Shown: positions 10,116-20,470 of the stretch, piece by piece
Position numbering within the stretch: position 1 is the stretch's first letter
Layout of the letters: each line of letters opens with the position of its first letter
From: Oceanicoccus sp. KOV_DT_Chl
GTDB lineage: Bacteria; Pseudomonadota; Gammaproteobacteria; Pseudomonadales; Dasaniaceae
Reading direction: 5' to 3'
Length of the DNA: 64,000 nucleotides
Assembly: GCF_900120175.1 (NCBI RefSeq)
Contig: NZ_FQLF01000002.1
Coordinates: 434,001-498,000 of the forward strand
Program-made: the position numbers and the translations under genes
Notes under the pieces: model-generated
The model's input: only the letters and a program-made list of their open reading frames with translations
Database searches by the model: none
Told to the model about the DNA's origin: nothing

Positions 10116-10910
10116 CTAATCAAACATATCGGGTTGTTCAGCAGTAATCACACTATAAAGCGGCTGAAAACTAAACCAGCCGGCCAAGCTACCTCCCAAT
10201 ACATCGTAAGTTTGCTTCGCACTTTCAGCATTAATTAATTTCGGTGTGCCAGCGGCCTCTGCCAATAACTGTGCCTGACAACTGCGCTCCATAGTGATAA
10301 ACCACCAAGCGGCTGCTTCGATAGTATCTGCAGCTGTTAACAACCCATGATTTTGCAAAATACAGGCTTTGTTATCACCCAAACCAGCAGCGATACGCTC
10401 CCCCTCTCCCAAGTCCAGCACTACCCCGGTAAAATCCTCAAACACCACATGGTCCTGATAAAATGCACAGGAATCCTGTGTAATAGGGTCTAGCAACCGC
10501 CCTAGACTTGACCAGCTCTTGCCATAAATGGAATGCGCATGGGCTGCTGCATTCACATCGGGTCTCGCTGCATGTATTTTTGAATGAATGGTAAATGCAG
10601 CGCCATTTAATAAACCCTGCCCTTCAACGACCTCGCCAGCATGATTCACTTTTAGCAACTGTGACATTTTTAGTTGCTTAAATGAAACGCCCATCGGGTT
10701 AACCCAAAAATGATCAGTATGCTCTGGATCTCTTACAGTGATATGCCCCGCCAAACCCTCATCAAAACCGAATTTACCAAACAAGCGAAAAGCGGCGGTC
10801 AATCGCTGTTTGCGATGCAAACGCTCCTCCTCAAACGAAGCGAAACTTTCCGGGCCAAAATTCGCATTGGCGCCCCTATTCATTACAATGTCTGACTGCG
10901 TATCTGTCAT
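10116..10910 (-). CDS. Class II aldolase/adducin family protein
   Basis: A Zn2+-dependent class II aldolase fold (the L-fuculose-phosphate aldolase/adducin head family). The metal-binding His pair is in AAAHAHSIYG and the third His is in ILQNHGLLT. The family signature is otherwise intact (GHITVRDPE, WVNPMGVSFKQL). About 264 residues is normal. ATG at 10910 has a good AGGAG site 5 nt upstream, so it is preferred to GTG at 10916. It is the first gene of a two-gene unit with the malonyl-CoA-synthetase-like gene. The true substrate is not readable from the sequence: the adducin-type subgroup with this length is mostly uncharacterised, and many members may not act on sugar phosphates. Confidence 0.85.
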   Translation of the reverse strand: MTDTQSDIVMNRGANANFGPESFASFEEERLHRKQRLTAAFRLFGKFGFDEGLAGHITVRDPEHTDHFWVNPMGVSFKQLKMSQLLKVNHAGEVVEGQGLLNGAAFTIHSKIHAARPDVNAAAHAHSIYGKSWSSLGRLLDPITQDSCAFYQDHVVFEDFTGVVLDLGEGERIAAGLGDNKACILQNHGLLTAADTIEAAAWWFITMERSCQAQLLAEAAGTPKLINAESAKQTYDVLGGSLAGWFSFQPLYSVITAEQPDMFD

Positions 10911-11104
10911 GGTCACTCCTTTATATGTATCACTGAATGGTATTGACTACTAATCACACGTATTTTCACGAATTATTTAATCGCATCATATTACAGATTG
11001 CAGCCTTGTTGCCGATTAAATACTATGGGCAATCGAAACTACAAACTGGCTATAAGCATTCACCGACAAAAAAACCAAGCCAAGAGAATTAAGCCCTTAG
11101 CGCT

Positions 11105-11857
11105 ATGTCATTTTTAAAATCATTAATCCATCGTGTCTTCAGCGATAACGACGCCGATAAAAGCGAAACCGATGACCGCTATGCGCAGCTGGAACAGCTA
11201 CGCATTGACCACGACTGGATTAACGTCAACATAACCAAAACCGACCAGACTTATCAAAGCCTTATAGTCACTATTGATATTGAAAATGGTGAGCTGATTA
11301 TTGATGACTTGTACCCTCCAGAAAATCTGGACCAGCTCGAAGCCGGTGACACCATCGAAATTTTCAGCCAATCCCGCACCAAACTTGTCAATTTTTATAC
11401 CCGGATTCTGGCACGGGAATTTCACGATGGTAGCCCCAGTTGGCGCTTGGAACTGCCAACCGAAATTGGCCGTAACCACAGCCGTGGCGCTTACCGTATT
11501 TATGTTGAAAGCGAACAGGGGCTCGAGCTCGATATCTACCATGACAATGAACCAATACCAGACGTCCACATCATCAATCTCTCGGCAGAGGGATTGAAGC
11601 TCAGCATAAGCCAGCAAGCAGAAGGCATTCTAAAAACCAACCAACATTTCACCAACTGCATAATACGCTTACCCAGTGGCTTCGATGTCGATTGCGATCT
11701 GGACTTACGCAATAGCTACCACATCCGCACACCAACCCCACATATTCTGGCAGGAGGAAAGCTCACTATCCACAACCCGCAACAACGGGTGAAACTGCAG
11801 CAGTATTTAGCCGCAGTGCAGCGTCACCAGCGGCGACGGGAAATGCGAGTTAATTAA
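11105..11857 (+). CDS. YcgR-like PilZ-domain protein (predicted c-di-GMP receptor)
   Basis: The 250-residue protein has a YcgR-like N-terminal beta domain (about 45-125) followed by a PilZ-like domain (about 125-230). The PilZ c-di-GMP signature is only partly kept: SRGAYR supplies an RxxxR, and NLSAEG matches the D/NxSxxG box. In YcgR such proteins slow the flagellar motor when c-di-GMP binds; no flagellar genes are in this window. The C-terminus ends in a basic tail (QRRREMR). The next gene begins 1 nt after its stop codon, which implies co-transcription with a polysaccharide deacetylase and so a possible role in surface polysaccharide control. Confidence 0.7.
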   Translation: MSFLKSLIHRVFSDNDADKSETDDRYAQLEQLRIDHDWINVNITKTDQTYQSLIVTIDIENGELIIDDLYPPENLDQLEAGDTIEIFSQSRTKLVNFYTRILAREFHDGSPSWRLELPTEIGRNHSRGAYRIYVESEQGLELDIYHDNEPIPDVHIINLSAEGLKLSISQQAEGILKTNQHFTNCIIRLPSGFDVDCDLDLRNSYHIRTPTPHILAGGKLTIHNPQQRVKLQQYLAAVQRHQRRREMRVN

Positions 11858-11858
11858 A

Positions 11859-12950
11859 GTGATAGTAAAAAAGATAGTTATCAGCCTAGCGCTTTTTATC
11901 TGCTTAGCCGCCATCCATAGCCAAGCCAACACTCAGCTGCCTCCCAGTCATGCAGTTGTTTTGCTGTACCACCATGTTGCCGAAGACACCCCGGCTATCA
12001 CCAGCATAAAACCTGAACACTTCAAACAACAGCTGGCCTATTTAAAAGCGCAGGGCTTTAAGGTGTGGCCACTTGCAGATATCGTTGCAGCATTACAAAA
12101 AAACATCGCCATACCCGACAAAGTTATCGCGATCACTTTTGACGACAGCTACCAGTCAGTCTACGACACCGCCTACCCGTTATTAAAAAGTTACAATTGG
12201 CCTTTTACTATTTTTGCTAGTACCGACTCCATTGACAGCGCCTACAACCATCAAACCAGCTGGCAACAACTACGAGAAATGGCCGCTAATGGTGCCACCA
12301 TTAGCAATCACAGCGCCACTCACGGCCACCTACTAAAACGCCAGGACAATGAAAGTGACGCGCAGTGGCAGCAAAGAGTCAGCAATGACATAACAAAAGC
12401 ACAGAAGCGAATTAAACAAGAGATCGGTACCGAGAACTTTCTATTTGCATACCCCTATGGTGAAAATAACCAGGCACTGCGGCAACTAGTAAAAACATTA
12501 GGGTATATTGGTTTCGGCCAGCAGTCGGGCGCCGTCGGCGAACACTCTGACCCACTGAACCTACCGCGTTTTCCATTCTCGGGACACTATACTGATCTGG
12601 AAGATTTTGCTTTAAAGGCACACACATTAGCTCTGCCAGTCATTGCGACAACTGGTGAAGACTATCTCCTCAGCAATACCCAACGCCAACCGAAATTACA
12701 ACTGACATTGGCTGATAGTTTTACCCGCAAAGATGCGTTGCAATGCTTTGCCAGTAATCAAGGGCCTATTAAGCTTGAATGGATGAATAATAATCGCGTC
12801 AGCATCACCCCGAATAAGGATATACCGGTAGGGCGTTCCCGCTATAACTGCACCGCTCTGTTTAATAGTAACAATCAACCAGCACGCTATTACTGGTATT
12901 CCCATCCCTGGCTCCGGTTGGGCGAAGACGATCAGTGGCCGGCTGAATAA
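11859..12950 (+). CDS. Secreted polysaccharide deacetylase (NodB fold)
   Basis: A carbohydrate esterase family 4 (NodB homology) protein of 363 residues with an N-terminal signal peptide (about 1-24). The catalytic motifs are VVLLYHHV at about 34-41, the metal/base Asp pair in ITFDDSYQS, and the HSATHGHL zinc box at about 152-159; AYPYGE is a further motif. This layout resembles PgaB-type N-deacetylases, which act on poly-N-acetylglucosamine in the periplasm, but the extra PgaB hydrolase domain is absent and the C-terminal 100 residues are unassigned. Start is GTG at 11859, 1 nt after the PilZ gene. Its 3' end overlaps the convergent Bax-like gene by 19 bp. Confidence 0.85.
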   Translation: MIVKKIVISLALFICLAAIHSQANTQLPPSHAVVLLYHHVAEDTPAITSIKPEHFKQQLAYLKAQGFKVWPLADIVAALQKNIAIPDKVIAITFDDSYQSVYDTAYPLLKSYNWPFTIFASTDSIDSAYNHQTSWQQLREMAANGATISNHSATHGHLLKRQDNESDAQWQQRVSNDITKAQKRIKQEIGTENFLFAYPYGENNQALRQLVKTLGYIGFGQQSGAVGEHSDPLNLPRFPFSGHYTDLEDFALKAHTLALPVIATTGEDYLLSNTQRQPKLQLTLADSFTRKDALQCFASNQGPIKLEWMNNNRVSITPNKDIPVGRSRYNCTALFNSNNQPARYYWYSHPWLRLGEDDQWPAE

Positions 12951-13774
12951 ACCAGCGCACTTTCCATTTCACCTTGCGGTGGTAACTCTTCAGCGATATC
13001 AAACCTGGATAATTTATTTATTCTCATCATCCGCCGCACCTCTTTAATATAGTCTTCACCACGCTCGGAGTAGCTCATTAAACCGGCGGCTAATTCATAG
13101 CCCGAAATAGGCTGCTGCTCCTGTCTTAACTGTGCTCTGATACTCCGTAAATCCTTATAGGCACGACCTGCATTGATATTTCTAATATAGGATTCAACTG
13201 ATTGCTTGGGACTATCGAAACTAGCCACCTCATGCATAGCCCCGCTTATCCGGCCATCGGGAATAAGGCCACAACCTTTCGAAAAACACCACTGACCAAA
13301 AAGATTATTACCCTCTATGGCAAAACGTGAGGTACCCCAAGCCGATTCATTTGCGGCTTGCGCCAGCGCCAATGAAGGTGGTATCTGATCGACCCTAAGG
13401 GTCAATTCAGCAATCACCCTGGTCATGGCTTTAGCTTCCACTTTTACCCGATAGTACTCGGCAAGTGACTTAAGCCAAATACGCTCTTTTTGAGTTAATT
13501 GTTCACTGTTTTGTTGCAAGCGAAGCAACGCCTCTCGAAGTTTCGCGATACGACGGTTTTCTTCTCGCACAAACTGCAACACGAAATTAAAGAACGCGGT
13601 TTTTTTCTCTTTTACCGATTGATAAACAGCAAAGTCAGGCAGTTCCGGGTCAGAATAAGATGCCTTTGGTTTTACTCGGGGTAAATCCTGACTATCTGCT
13701 GGCAATAAAACCAAAATCAATAACAAACAAAAAATAACACTGCAGGCACTGAACAGCCAGGAATTGCGTGACAT
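12932..13774 (-). CDS. Bax-like glucosaminidase
   Basis: A 280-residue Bax-family protein: N-terminal signal or anchor segment (about 7-26), a charged helical region and a C-terminal glucosaminidase domain (about 125-265). The domain carries the lysozyme-like catalytic segment LAQAANESAWGTSRFA (Glu about 143) and EGNNLFGQWCF, plus SVESYIRNIN and ELAAGLMSYSERGEDY. Such enzymes cut peptidoglycan glycan strands in the periplasm. It is convergent with, and overlaps by 19 bp, the polysaccharide deacetylase. The next gene upstream on the same strand, ybbP-like, starts too far away in function to imply a shared pathway. Confidence 0.88.
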   Translation of the reverse strand: MSRNSWLFSACSVIFCLLLILVLLPADSQDLPRVKPKASYSDPELPDFAVYQSVKEKKTAFFNFVLQFVREENRRIAKLREALLRLQQNSEQLTQKERIWLKSLAEYYRVKVEAKAMTRVIAELTLRVDQIPPSLALAQAANESAWGTSRFAIEGNNLFGQWCFSKGCGLIPDGRISGAMHEVASFDSPKQSVESYIRNINAGRAYKDLRSIRAQLRQEQQPISGYELAAGLMSYSERGEDYIKEVRRMMRINKLSRFDIAEELPPQGEMESALVYSAGH

Positions 13775-13813
13775 ATGAATTAGATCCTTTTATTTTGAAA
13801 ATCAATACCGCTT

Positions 13814-16306
13814 TTATAATTCTCGTAATACTTGAATCGGTGGCGTGTTGACCACTTTACGGCACGTTACCATACCAGCCAAGCCAATCAAAATGGCTCC
13901 GATGACTGGCCCAATCAACCATACCCACGGATGGGCAATATAATCCATCCGCAATACAAATTTTTGCAAGGCATAAACGGAGAGTTCTGCTGAAAACGAA
14001 GCCAGTATTCCAGCCAACATACCGAGCACAGCAAACTCAATGGCCAAACTACCTAACACCAAACCGCGCTTGGCACCCAGTGTTCGTAAAATAGCACTTT
14101 CCTGAAAGCGACTATCCAGACTCGCTTGCACACTCGCGATTAATACCAATAAACCACTCACTACAATCAAGCCCAACACCAATTCAATGGCGCTACTAAC
14201 CTGTTTGATAATCGTGCGTATTTGTTTAATCACCGAATCCATCTCAATAACACTAATCGTCGGAAATCGACGTAAAAACTCATTTAAAAATCGCTTTTGC
14301 TCTTCAGGCAAATAAAAACTTGTCATATACGTCGCGGGGTATTGCTCCAACAAACCCGACGGAAATACCATATAAAAATTGGGTTTCATCGTATCCCAAT
14401 CCAGCGCACGAATACTGCTAATGGTCACTACCAATGTTTGCGAACCAATCATAAACGTTAACTGATCTCCCAAGCTGACTTGCAAGCGAGTAGCCAGCCG
14501 CGACTCAATCGATACTTGCGACTCCTGACTGCCTGGCCCCCACCACTGTCCCTGCAACAAAACGTTGTCACTGGGCAATTGATCAGACCAAGTCAAATTC
14601 ATTTCTCTATCCATACTGTTAGCCAAACTCGGATCCGTATTCGCGATCTGTTCACTAACATCAATCTCGTTAACTTTAATGACTCTACCCCGAACCATCG
14701 GATAAATTGGCTCGCTAACCAAAGACTCCCCTTGTAACAATTGCGCTAAAGCGTCAACTTCGTCAGTGGCAACATTGATCAGAAAATGGTTAGGCGTGCC
14801 TTCCGGCAACTGTACCTGCCACTCTTCAATTAACGAGGTCCGCACCAAACCCAACATCAGCAGCAACATAATCGCCAATGAAAAGATCACCACTTGTGCT
14901 GCGTTCTGCAACCCTCGACGGCGCATCGACGCCAATGCCAGGCGCCAACTACTGCCCGCCTGCATTCCCACTTTGGTAGTACCGCGAAGTAAATACCAGG
15001 CGAAAAAACCGACAATCAAAAAGGTCAGCAATACACCACCCAATACTGCTACCGTTAGTTTGATATTACCGCTATACCAAAACATCAGCAGTGCAATACC
15101 GATGACACCAATAATATAACTGACTGTATTGCTCAAACTGTTATGAGCCAAGTCGCGGCGCAGTACTCTTAACGGCGAAATACCTTGTAAACTTACCAGC
15201 GGCGGCACCGCAAAAGCCAATAAGCACACTAAAGCCGTCACCGAACCAATCACAAAAGGCTTAATGGTAATGCCCGGAATAACGGCAACTGCCAAATATT
15301 CCTGTAACACCCCAATAAAAATTTCCTGAATAAGCCAGCCCATGGCACAACCTAAAAACAAGGCCACAACACCTAATACAAATAAATTGGTAATGTAGAT
15401 AGTCAAGACTTTAGCGCTGGTTGCACCCAGTGATTTCATCATTGCCACATAATCGTAATGGCGTTCACTGTATCGTCGCGCAGCAAGGGCGATGGCTATT
15501 CCCGCCAGCCCCACACCCAGCGACCCCGCTAATAGCAAAAACTGCTCTGCGCGTTCCAAAGACTGGGAAATACGTGGCTGCGTATCCTTTAAACCCAACC
15601 ATTTATGCGAAGGCTGCATTTTTTTCTGCAACCACCGACCGTATCGCTCTAAAGCCGCATTATCCCCGGCAAACAAATAACGATAACTGACTCGGCTACC
15701 TGGCTGGACAATATTAGTTGCTTCAATGTCAGAAAAATTCATCATCAGACGCGGACCAAAACCAAACATTTCAGCACCACGATCCGGCTCACTCACCACT
15801 ACTTTGGTGATCAACAGCTTAGCCTCACCAACATAGACATAATCGCCGACAACGACATTCATCAATGGCAGTAGCCGTGGATCCAACCACACCTCGCCCG
15901 ACTTTGGCGCCGCCTTGCTTTTAATACCTGTGGTAAATGCCTGCTCACTTAACTCCACCTCACCTCTTAGCGGGTAGGCATCACTGACCGCTTTGATAGA
16001 CGCTAACTGCATCGGCGCATCAACGGTTTCACTGGCATAGATAACCGATTGAAAAGATAACACGCTGGCTTGCTGTAAATTTAGTTCGCTGGCATATTGC
16101 AACCACTCGGACTCAATAGGATGAGCACTTTGCAACACGCGGTCAGCGGCTAGAAAATGACTGCTCTGCGCGGTTAACCCCTGTTGCAGGCGATCAGCAA
16201 ATAAAGAAATACCAGTTACGATAGCCACAGCAATGACGATGGCGGCTGTCAGTATTCCCAACTCGCCACCGCGCCAATCACGCCACAATAAACGTAGACC
16301 AAACAT
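13814..16306 (-). CDS. ybbP: FtsX-family ABC permease, YbbP-like
   Basis: An 830-residue inner-membrane permease with two FtsX-type halves. There is one membrane segment near residue 20, then a large periplasmic region (about 40-250). Three spans follow at about 255-370, two central spans at about 395-445, another periplasmic region and three spans at about 705-815. It ends in PIQVLREL, the usual FtsX ending. It lies 2 nt downstream of the ATPase gene ybbA, and the pair is divergent from tesA, exactly the tesA/ybbA/ybbP arrangement of E. coli. The transported substrate is unknown; a lipid or lipoprotein extraction role is inferred from the family and the lipase neighbour. Confidence 0.9.
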   Translation of the reverse strand: MFGLRLLWRDWRGGELGILTAAIVIAVAIVTGISLFADRLQQGLTAQSSHFLAADRVLQSAHPIESEWLQYASELNLQQASVLSFQSVIYASETVDAPMQLASIKAVSDAYPLRGEVELSEQAFTTGIKSKAAPKSGEVWLDPRLLPLMNVVVGDYVYVGEAKLLITKVVVSEPDRGAEMFGFGPRLMMNFSDIEATNIVQPGSRVSYRYLFAGDNAALERYGRWLQKKMQPSHKWLGLKDTQPRISQSLERAEQFLLLAGSLGVGLAGIAIALAARRYSERHYDYVAMMKSLGATSAKVLTIYITNLFVLGVVALFLGCAMGWLIQEIFIGVLQEYLAVAVIPGITIKPFVIGSVTALVCLLAFAVPPLVSLQGISPLRVLRRDLAHNSLSNTVSYIIGVIGIALLMFWYSGNIKLTVAVLGGVLLTFLIVGFFAWYLLRGTTKVGMQAGSSWRLALASMRRRGLQNAAQVVIFSLAIMLLLMLGLVRTSLIEEWQVQLPEGTPNHFLINVATDEVDALAQLLQGESLVSEPIYPMVRGRVIKVNEIDVSEQIANTDPSLANSMDREMNLTWSDQLPSDNVLLQGQWWGPGSQESQVSIESRLATRLQVSLGDQLTFMIGSQTLVVTISSIRALDWDTMKPNFYMVFPSGLLEQYPATYMTSFYLPEEQKRFLNEFLRRFPTISVIEMDSVIKQIRTIIKQVSSAIELVLGLIVVSGLLVLIASVQASLDSRFQESAILRTLGAKRGLVLGSLAIEFAVLGMLAGILASFSAELSVYALQKFVLRMDYIAHPWVWLIGPVIGAILIGLAGMVTCRKVVNTPPIQVLREL

Positions 16307-16308
16307 AG

Positions 16309-17013
16309 CTATGCCTCAGTCTGAATCGGTGGCACTGCAGGTGATTGCAACGAATCAGCCACAATTTCCCCTGCATCTAGCGTGATACTGCGCTGACAGC
16401 GTTCGGCCAATCGCTGCTCGTGGGTTACCAGCACCAGAGTCGCACCTTCTTCCCGGTTTAGATCAAACAGCAAGTCGATGACATGGGCACCGGTAGTAGT
16501 ATCCAGATTGCCTGTAGGCTCATCGGCAAATAAAATTTTTGGCTGTGAGGCAAAGGCTCTAGCAATAGCTACTCGCTGCTGTTCACCCCCGGAAAGCTGG
16601 CGAGGATAATGATGATAGCGGTGATCGAGACCCACTCTTTGCAAATACTTCTCTGCCAACTGACGAGCTCCAGCCACACCATTTAACTCAGCAGGCAACA
16701 TGACATTTTCCAGCGCCGTTAGACTGGGCAGTAATTGAAATGATTGAAATACAAAACCGACCAAGTCCGCACGCACCTGCGCCCGCTGATCCTCATTCAA
16801 AGCAGTAATTTCAGTACCGCCTAAAATAATTGAACCTTTGCTGGGCACATCCAATCCCGCCAACAATCCCAACAATGTAGATTTACCCGACCCTGAAGAG
16901 CCCACAATAGCCACCGATTCACCCGCATTTATCTGACAATTAATGGCATTTAAGATACAAAGAGAGCCTTCAGAGGTCTCAACACTTTTTTCTACGGCTT
17001 GGGCTGTTATCAT
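16309..17013 (-). CDS. ybbA: ABC transporter ATPase, YbbA-like (LolD/MacB family)
   Basis: A 234-residue ATPase with Walker A GSSGSGKST (about 37-45), the Q-loop in VFQSFQLLP, signature LSGGEQQRVAIARA, Walker B ILFADEPTGNLD and the switch His in LVTHE. These are the marks of the LolD/MacB/FtsE branch that pairs with FtsX-type permeases. It is followed by its permease with a 2-nt gap and starts about 70 bp from the divergent tesA. With the permease it likely forms a mechanotransmitting complex rather than a classical pump. Confidence 0.92.
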   Translation of the reverse strand: MITAQAVEKSVETSEGSLCILNAINCQINAGESVAIVGSSGSGKSTLLGLLAGLDVPSKGSIILGGTEITALNEDQRAQVRADLVGFVFQSFQLLPSLTALENVMLPAELNGVAGARQLAEKYLQRVGLDHRYHHYPRQLSGGEQQRVAIARAFASQPKILFADEPTGNLDTTTGAHVIDLLFDLNREEGATLVLVTHEQRLAERCQRSITLDAGEIVADSLQSPAVPPIQTEA

Positions 17014-17081
17014 GCAAATAAGATCCTGAAATTAACGACTACGATAGACAAAATAGGCAAACTAAAACGGTGTTGATATTT

Positions 17082-17744
17082 ATGCCCACTAAGTCTCTAT
17101 TAAAAAAACTAAAAAGTAACTGGCAGCTAATGCTATTACTGTTGATCCTCTGCAACAATCCATTGGTCCATGCGGACAATCAACATACCATTATGGTATT
17201 AGGTGACAGTATCAGCGCGGCATTTGGTATCCAGCGTGAACAGGGCTGGGTCAACTTGTTAGATCAACAGTTAAAACACGACTACCCGGATACCAAGTAC
17301 CCAGTGATCAACGCCAGCATCAGCGGAGAAACAACGGGTGGTGCTTTACGTCGCTTGCCACAGCTGTTGACGCAACACAAACCGGCAGTAGTCATTATCG
17401 AATTAGGCGGCAATGACGGCTTACGCGGCTACCCAATTACCAACTTTCGCCAATCTCTACAGCAATTGGTGACACTCTCGCAGCAGGCAAATGCTGCGGT
17501 TTTATTGACCGGCATGCAAATACCGCCCAATTACGGTCCACGCTATACCCAACAATTCTACGCAAGCTACGCCGAAACGGCTCAACTTTTTAACATTCCT
17601 TTAGTGCCATTTTTGCTAACCGACATCGCCTTAACACCGGGGCTAATGCAAGGCGATGGCATTCACCCTACAGCCGCCGCGCAGCCACAGATACTACAAA
17701 ACGTATTACCGCAGTTGAAGGCAATACTGGATAAGCTGAATTAA
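17082..17744 (+). CDS. tesA: Acyl-CoA thioesterase I / lysophospholipase L1 (SGNH hydrolase)
   Basis: TesA is a periplasmic SGNH hydrolase acting on acyl thioesters, lysophospholipids and aryl esters. The four blocks are all present: VLGDSISAAFG with the nucleophile Ser, SGETTGGAL with Gly, GGNDGLRG with Asn, and DGIHPTAAAQ with the Asp-His pair. A signal peptide covers about residues 1-31. ATG at 17082 gives a usual basic N-terminus (MPTKSLLKKLK); a GTG at 17070 is an alternative start. The divergent arrangement with ybbA/ybbP is the conserved one. Confidence 0.92.
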   Translation: MPTKSLLKKLKSNWQLMLLLLILCNNPLVHADNQHTIMVLGDSISAAFGIQREQGWVNLLDQQLKHDYPDTKYPVINASISGETTGGALRRLPQLLTQHKPAVVIIELGGNDGLRGYPITNFRQSLQQLVTLSQQANAAVLLTGMQIPPNYGPRYTQQFYASYAETAQLFNIPLVPFLLTDIALTPGLMQGDGIHPTAAAQPQILQNVLPQLKAILDKLN

Positions 17745-17750
17745 GAATTG

Positions 17751-18485
17751 TTAACTCAGCTGCTCGATTAATGCTTCCCGCACACGCCAATCCGGCAGGA
17801 TACTGGCTAACAGGCGATAAAATTCTTTGCCATGATGAAAAGCATGCAAGTGACATAGCTCGTGAACTATAACGTAGTCAATACAATCCAGTGGCATCTT
17901 CATTAACCACAAATTCAATGTCACCTCACCCTTACTGGAACAACTGCCCCAGCGCCGGCGCATTTTACGGATAGTAATTTCAGGTATTCGAAACTTATCC
18001 TGAAACCAATCAGGAAAGGATTCAAAGCAGGCAAACATACGTTCCTCAAAAATAGCTTCGGCCTGCTTTCGATACCACTGCTGTAACGCTTGCTCAATTT
18101 GCTGACTGTCACTCGGCTCGCGCACCTTAATCAGCAGCACTCCATCTTTAAACTGAGCACTGCTACGCCCAGCCCGCTCTATCCACAACGGAAAAGTCTC
18201 TCCTAAAAACGGATGGTATTGGCCATGCTGAAAGCGGGGTTTTGTTGCCGATTTAGCCAGTACTTGTTGGCGTTGATTAACAATCCAGTCAGCGCGCTGC
18301 TCTACAAAATCAACTAATTCATATTTTGGCAGCCATTTAGGCGCCCTAACCTCAACAGTGCCATCGGGCAACACATGCACCGCAATAGTTTTACGTTTTT
18401 GCCTCTTGATGACATAGTCAAAAGTCTGATCAACGACTAAGGGCAATTGATCTGCAGGTTTGTCAGTGACATCAAAAGCGCTCAT
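17751..18485 (-). CDS. DUF45 (YgjP-like) zinc metallopeptidase
   Basis: A 244-residue soluble protein of the DUF45/YgjP family. The C-terminal half has the zinc site [11 protein letters not shown] (HExxH plus a downstream His and Glu) after [22 protein letters not shown], the segment that defines the family. The N-terminal third is a beta-rich domain containing [12 protein letters not shown]. Family members are predicted peptidases, often next to restriction or repair genes; here its start overlaps the recQ stop codon by 4 nt, so it is translationally coupled to a DNA helicase. No substrate is known. Confidence 0.85.
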   Translation of the reverse strand: MSAFDVTDKPADQLPLVVDQTFDYVIKRQKRKTIAVHVLPDGTVEVRAPKWLPKYELVDFVEQRADWIVNQRQQVLAKSATKPRFQHGQYHPFLGETFPLWIERAGRSSAQFKDGVLLIKVREPSDSQQIEQALQQWYRKQAEAIFEERMFACFESFPDWFQDKFRIPEITIRKMRRRWGSCSSKGEVTLNLWLMKMPLDCIDYVIVHELCHLHAFHHGKEFYRLLASILPDWRVREALIEQLS

Positions 18486-20359
18486 TCCAACGCTAACTCC
18501 GCATGCCGGGAAATCACTTCAATAAATTCACCGCCATATTTTTCCAGTTTACTTTCACCCACACCGGTAATGGTTAACATATCCATCCGCGACATCGGCT
18601 GTACCTCTAACATTTCTTTCAAGGTGGCATCATGAAAGATGACATAGGGCGGCACATCAAATTCTTCCGCCAAACGCTTGCGGCAATCCCGTAATGCCTC
18701 CCACAAGACTTCCTGCTCAGGTAACACCGGCGTTTTACTGCGGGATTTTTGCCCTGACGAGCGTGAATTTTTACCCGCAGGTTTTAACTCATCTACCCGT
18801 AGATGCAGCGACTGCTCGCCACGCAACACCGGGCGACACTCATCAGTTAGTTGCAATGCGCTATAGCCTTCAACATCAACGCGTAGCAAACCCCGCACCA
18901 CCAACTGCCGAATCACTGACCGCCACTGCGCTTCGCTGTTATCTATACCAATTCCAAAGGTGCTGAGCTGATGGTGCTCATGCTGCAATACCTTTTCGGT
19001 TTCCTTTCCCAATAGCACATCAATAACGTGAACTACGCCAAAACGCTGGCCGGTACGATACACACAGGACAACACTTTTTGTGCAGCTTCACTCGCATCC
19101 CAGGTTTGTGGAGGGATTTGGCAGTTGTCGCAGTTACCACATTGCTCGGCTGACTCATCGGCAAAATAGTTAAGTAATACTTTGCGCCGACAGCTGGTGA
19201 CCTCGCATAGACCCAGCATCGCATCCAGCTTATGTCGTTCACTGCGTTTAAATTGTTCGTTCGCCCCTTCGGACTGCATTTGTTGCAAGCGCACCACATC
19301 CTGCAAACCGTAAATCATCCACGCTTCCGCTGGCTGACCATCGCGACCGGCACGACCGGTCTCCTGATAATATGCTTCGATACTTTTGGGTAAATCCAAA
19401 TGCGCAACAAAACGCACATCCGGCTTGTCGATGCCCATACCAAAAGCGATAGTGGCAACAATAATGACGCCCTCTTCACGTAAAAACCGGCTTTGATGCG
19501 TTTCACGTAATTGCGGCGACAAACCTGCATGATAAGGCAAAGCGGTATAGCCCTGCGTCGTTAACCATGCGGCGGTGTCCTCCACTTTTTTTCGCGACAG
19601 GCAATAAACAATACCCGCCTCTTCTCGACGATTTTGTAAAAAACCTAGCAACTGTTTACGAGGGTTTATTTTATTGGCGATGGCATATCGGATATTAGGA
19701 CGATCAAAGCCGCTGATAAACGCCTGCGCATTCACCAGCGCCAAACGCTGAATAATTTCTTCACGGGTACGCTGGTCTGCTGTTGCCGTTAAGGCGATGC
19801 GCGGCACACTAGGAAACAGTTCATGCAACATATTTAGCGACAGATAATCCGCGCGAAAATCATGCCCCCATTGCGATACACAGTGCGCCTCATCAATGGC
19901 AAATAAAGCGACTTCACAACGCTTTAGCAAGGACTGGGTACGCTCCTGAACCAGTCGTTCGGGAGCAATGTAGAGTAAATCTAACTGGCCATCGATCAAT
20001 TGTTGCTCGATCAATTGCTGCTCGTTTACTGATAAAGTGGAATTGAGAAACGCGGCATGCACCCCCAATTGCTGCATGGCATCGACCTGATCCTTCATCA
20101 ACGCAATCAAAGGCGACACGATAATGCCAGTGCCTGGCCGCAACAGTGAAGGGATTTGATAAAACAAAGACTTACCGCCACCGGTAGGCATTAACACCAA
20201 AGCATCGTGGCCATTCACTAATTGCTCAATAATGTCGGCTTGTTGACCACGAAAGTGCTCATAGCCATACACCTGATTGAGAATTTCTATTGCGCTGTTA
20301 TACATGGATGCCTTGCTGATTGAAGCATTGGTTGAAACTTGATCACTAATCGAATTCAT
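18482..20359 (-). CDS. recQ: ATP-dependent DNA helicase RecQ
   Basis: A 625-residue 3'-5' DNA helicase used in recombination and replication-fork repair. Helicase motifs run in order: FRGQQADII, Walker A MPTGGGKS (57-64), the DEAH box [15 protein letters not shown] near residue 155, LTATAD, and motif [15 protein letters not shown] RecQ-C zinc site follows ([10 protein letters not shown], then CGNCDNC), then the winged helix and an HRDC domain (about 545-615). The architecture and length are those of E. coli RecQ. It is co-transcribed with the downstream DUF45 peptidase gene by a 4-nt overlap. Confidence 0.97.
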   Translation of the reverse strand: MNSISDQVSTNASISKASMYNSAIEILNQVYGYEHFRGQQADIIEQLVNGHDALVLMPTGGGKSLFYQIPSLLRPGTGIIVSPLIALMKDQVDAMQQLGVHAAFLNSTLSVNEQQLIEQQLIDGQLDLLYIAPERLVQERTQSLLKRCEVALFAIDEAHCVSQWGHDFRADYLSLNMLHELFPSVPRIALTATADQRTREEIIQRLALVNAQAFISGFDRPNIRYAIANKINPRKQLLGFLQNRREEAGIVYCLSRKKVEDTAAWLTTQGYTALPYHAGLSPQLRETHQSRFLREEGVIIVATIAFGMGIDKPDVRFVAHLDLPKSIEAYYQETGRAGRDGQPAEAWMIYGLQDVVRLQQMQSEGANEQFKRSERHKLDAMLGLCEVTSCRRKVLLNYFADESAEQCGNCDNCQIPPQTWDASEAAQKVLSCVYRTGQRFGVVHVIDVLLGKETEKVLQHEHHQLSTFGIGIDNSEAQWRSVIRQLVVRGLLRVDVEGYSALQLTDECRPVLRGEQSLHLRVDELKPAGKNSRSSGQKSRSKTPVLPEQEVLWEALRDCRKRLAEEFDVPPYVIFHDATLKEMLEVQPMSRMDMLTITGVGESKLEKYGGEFIEVISRHAELALE

Positions 20360-20470
20360 CGCGACGGACTCCTTTCCGTAAAATTATGAAAGGTGATTTA
20401 AACAGGGGGCCGCATCTCATACAATAGCCACCAGCCAACAATCCCCCTGAATAAGAGATCTTCGCCACCA

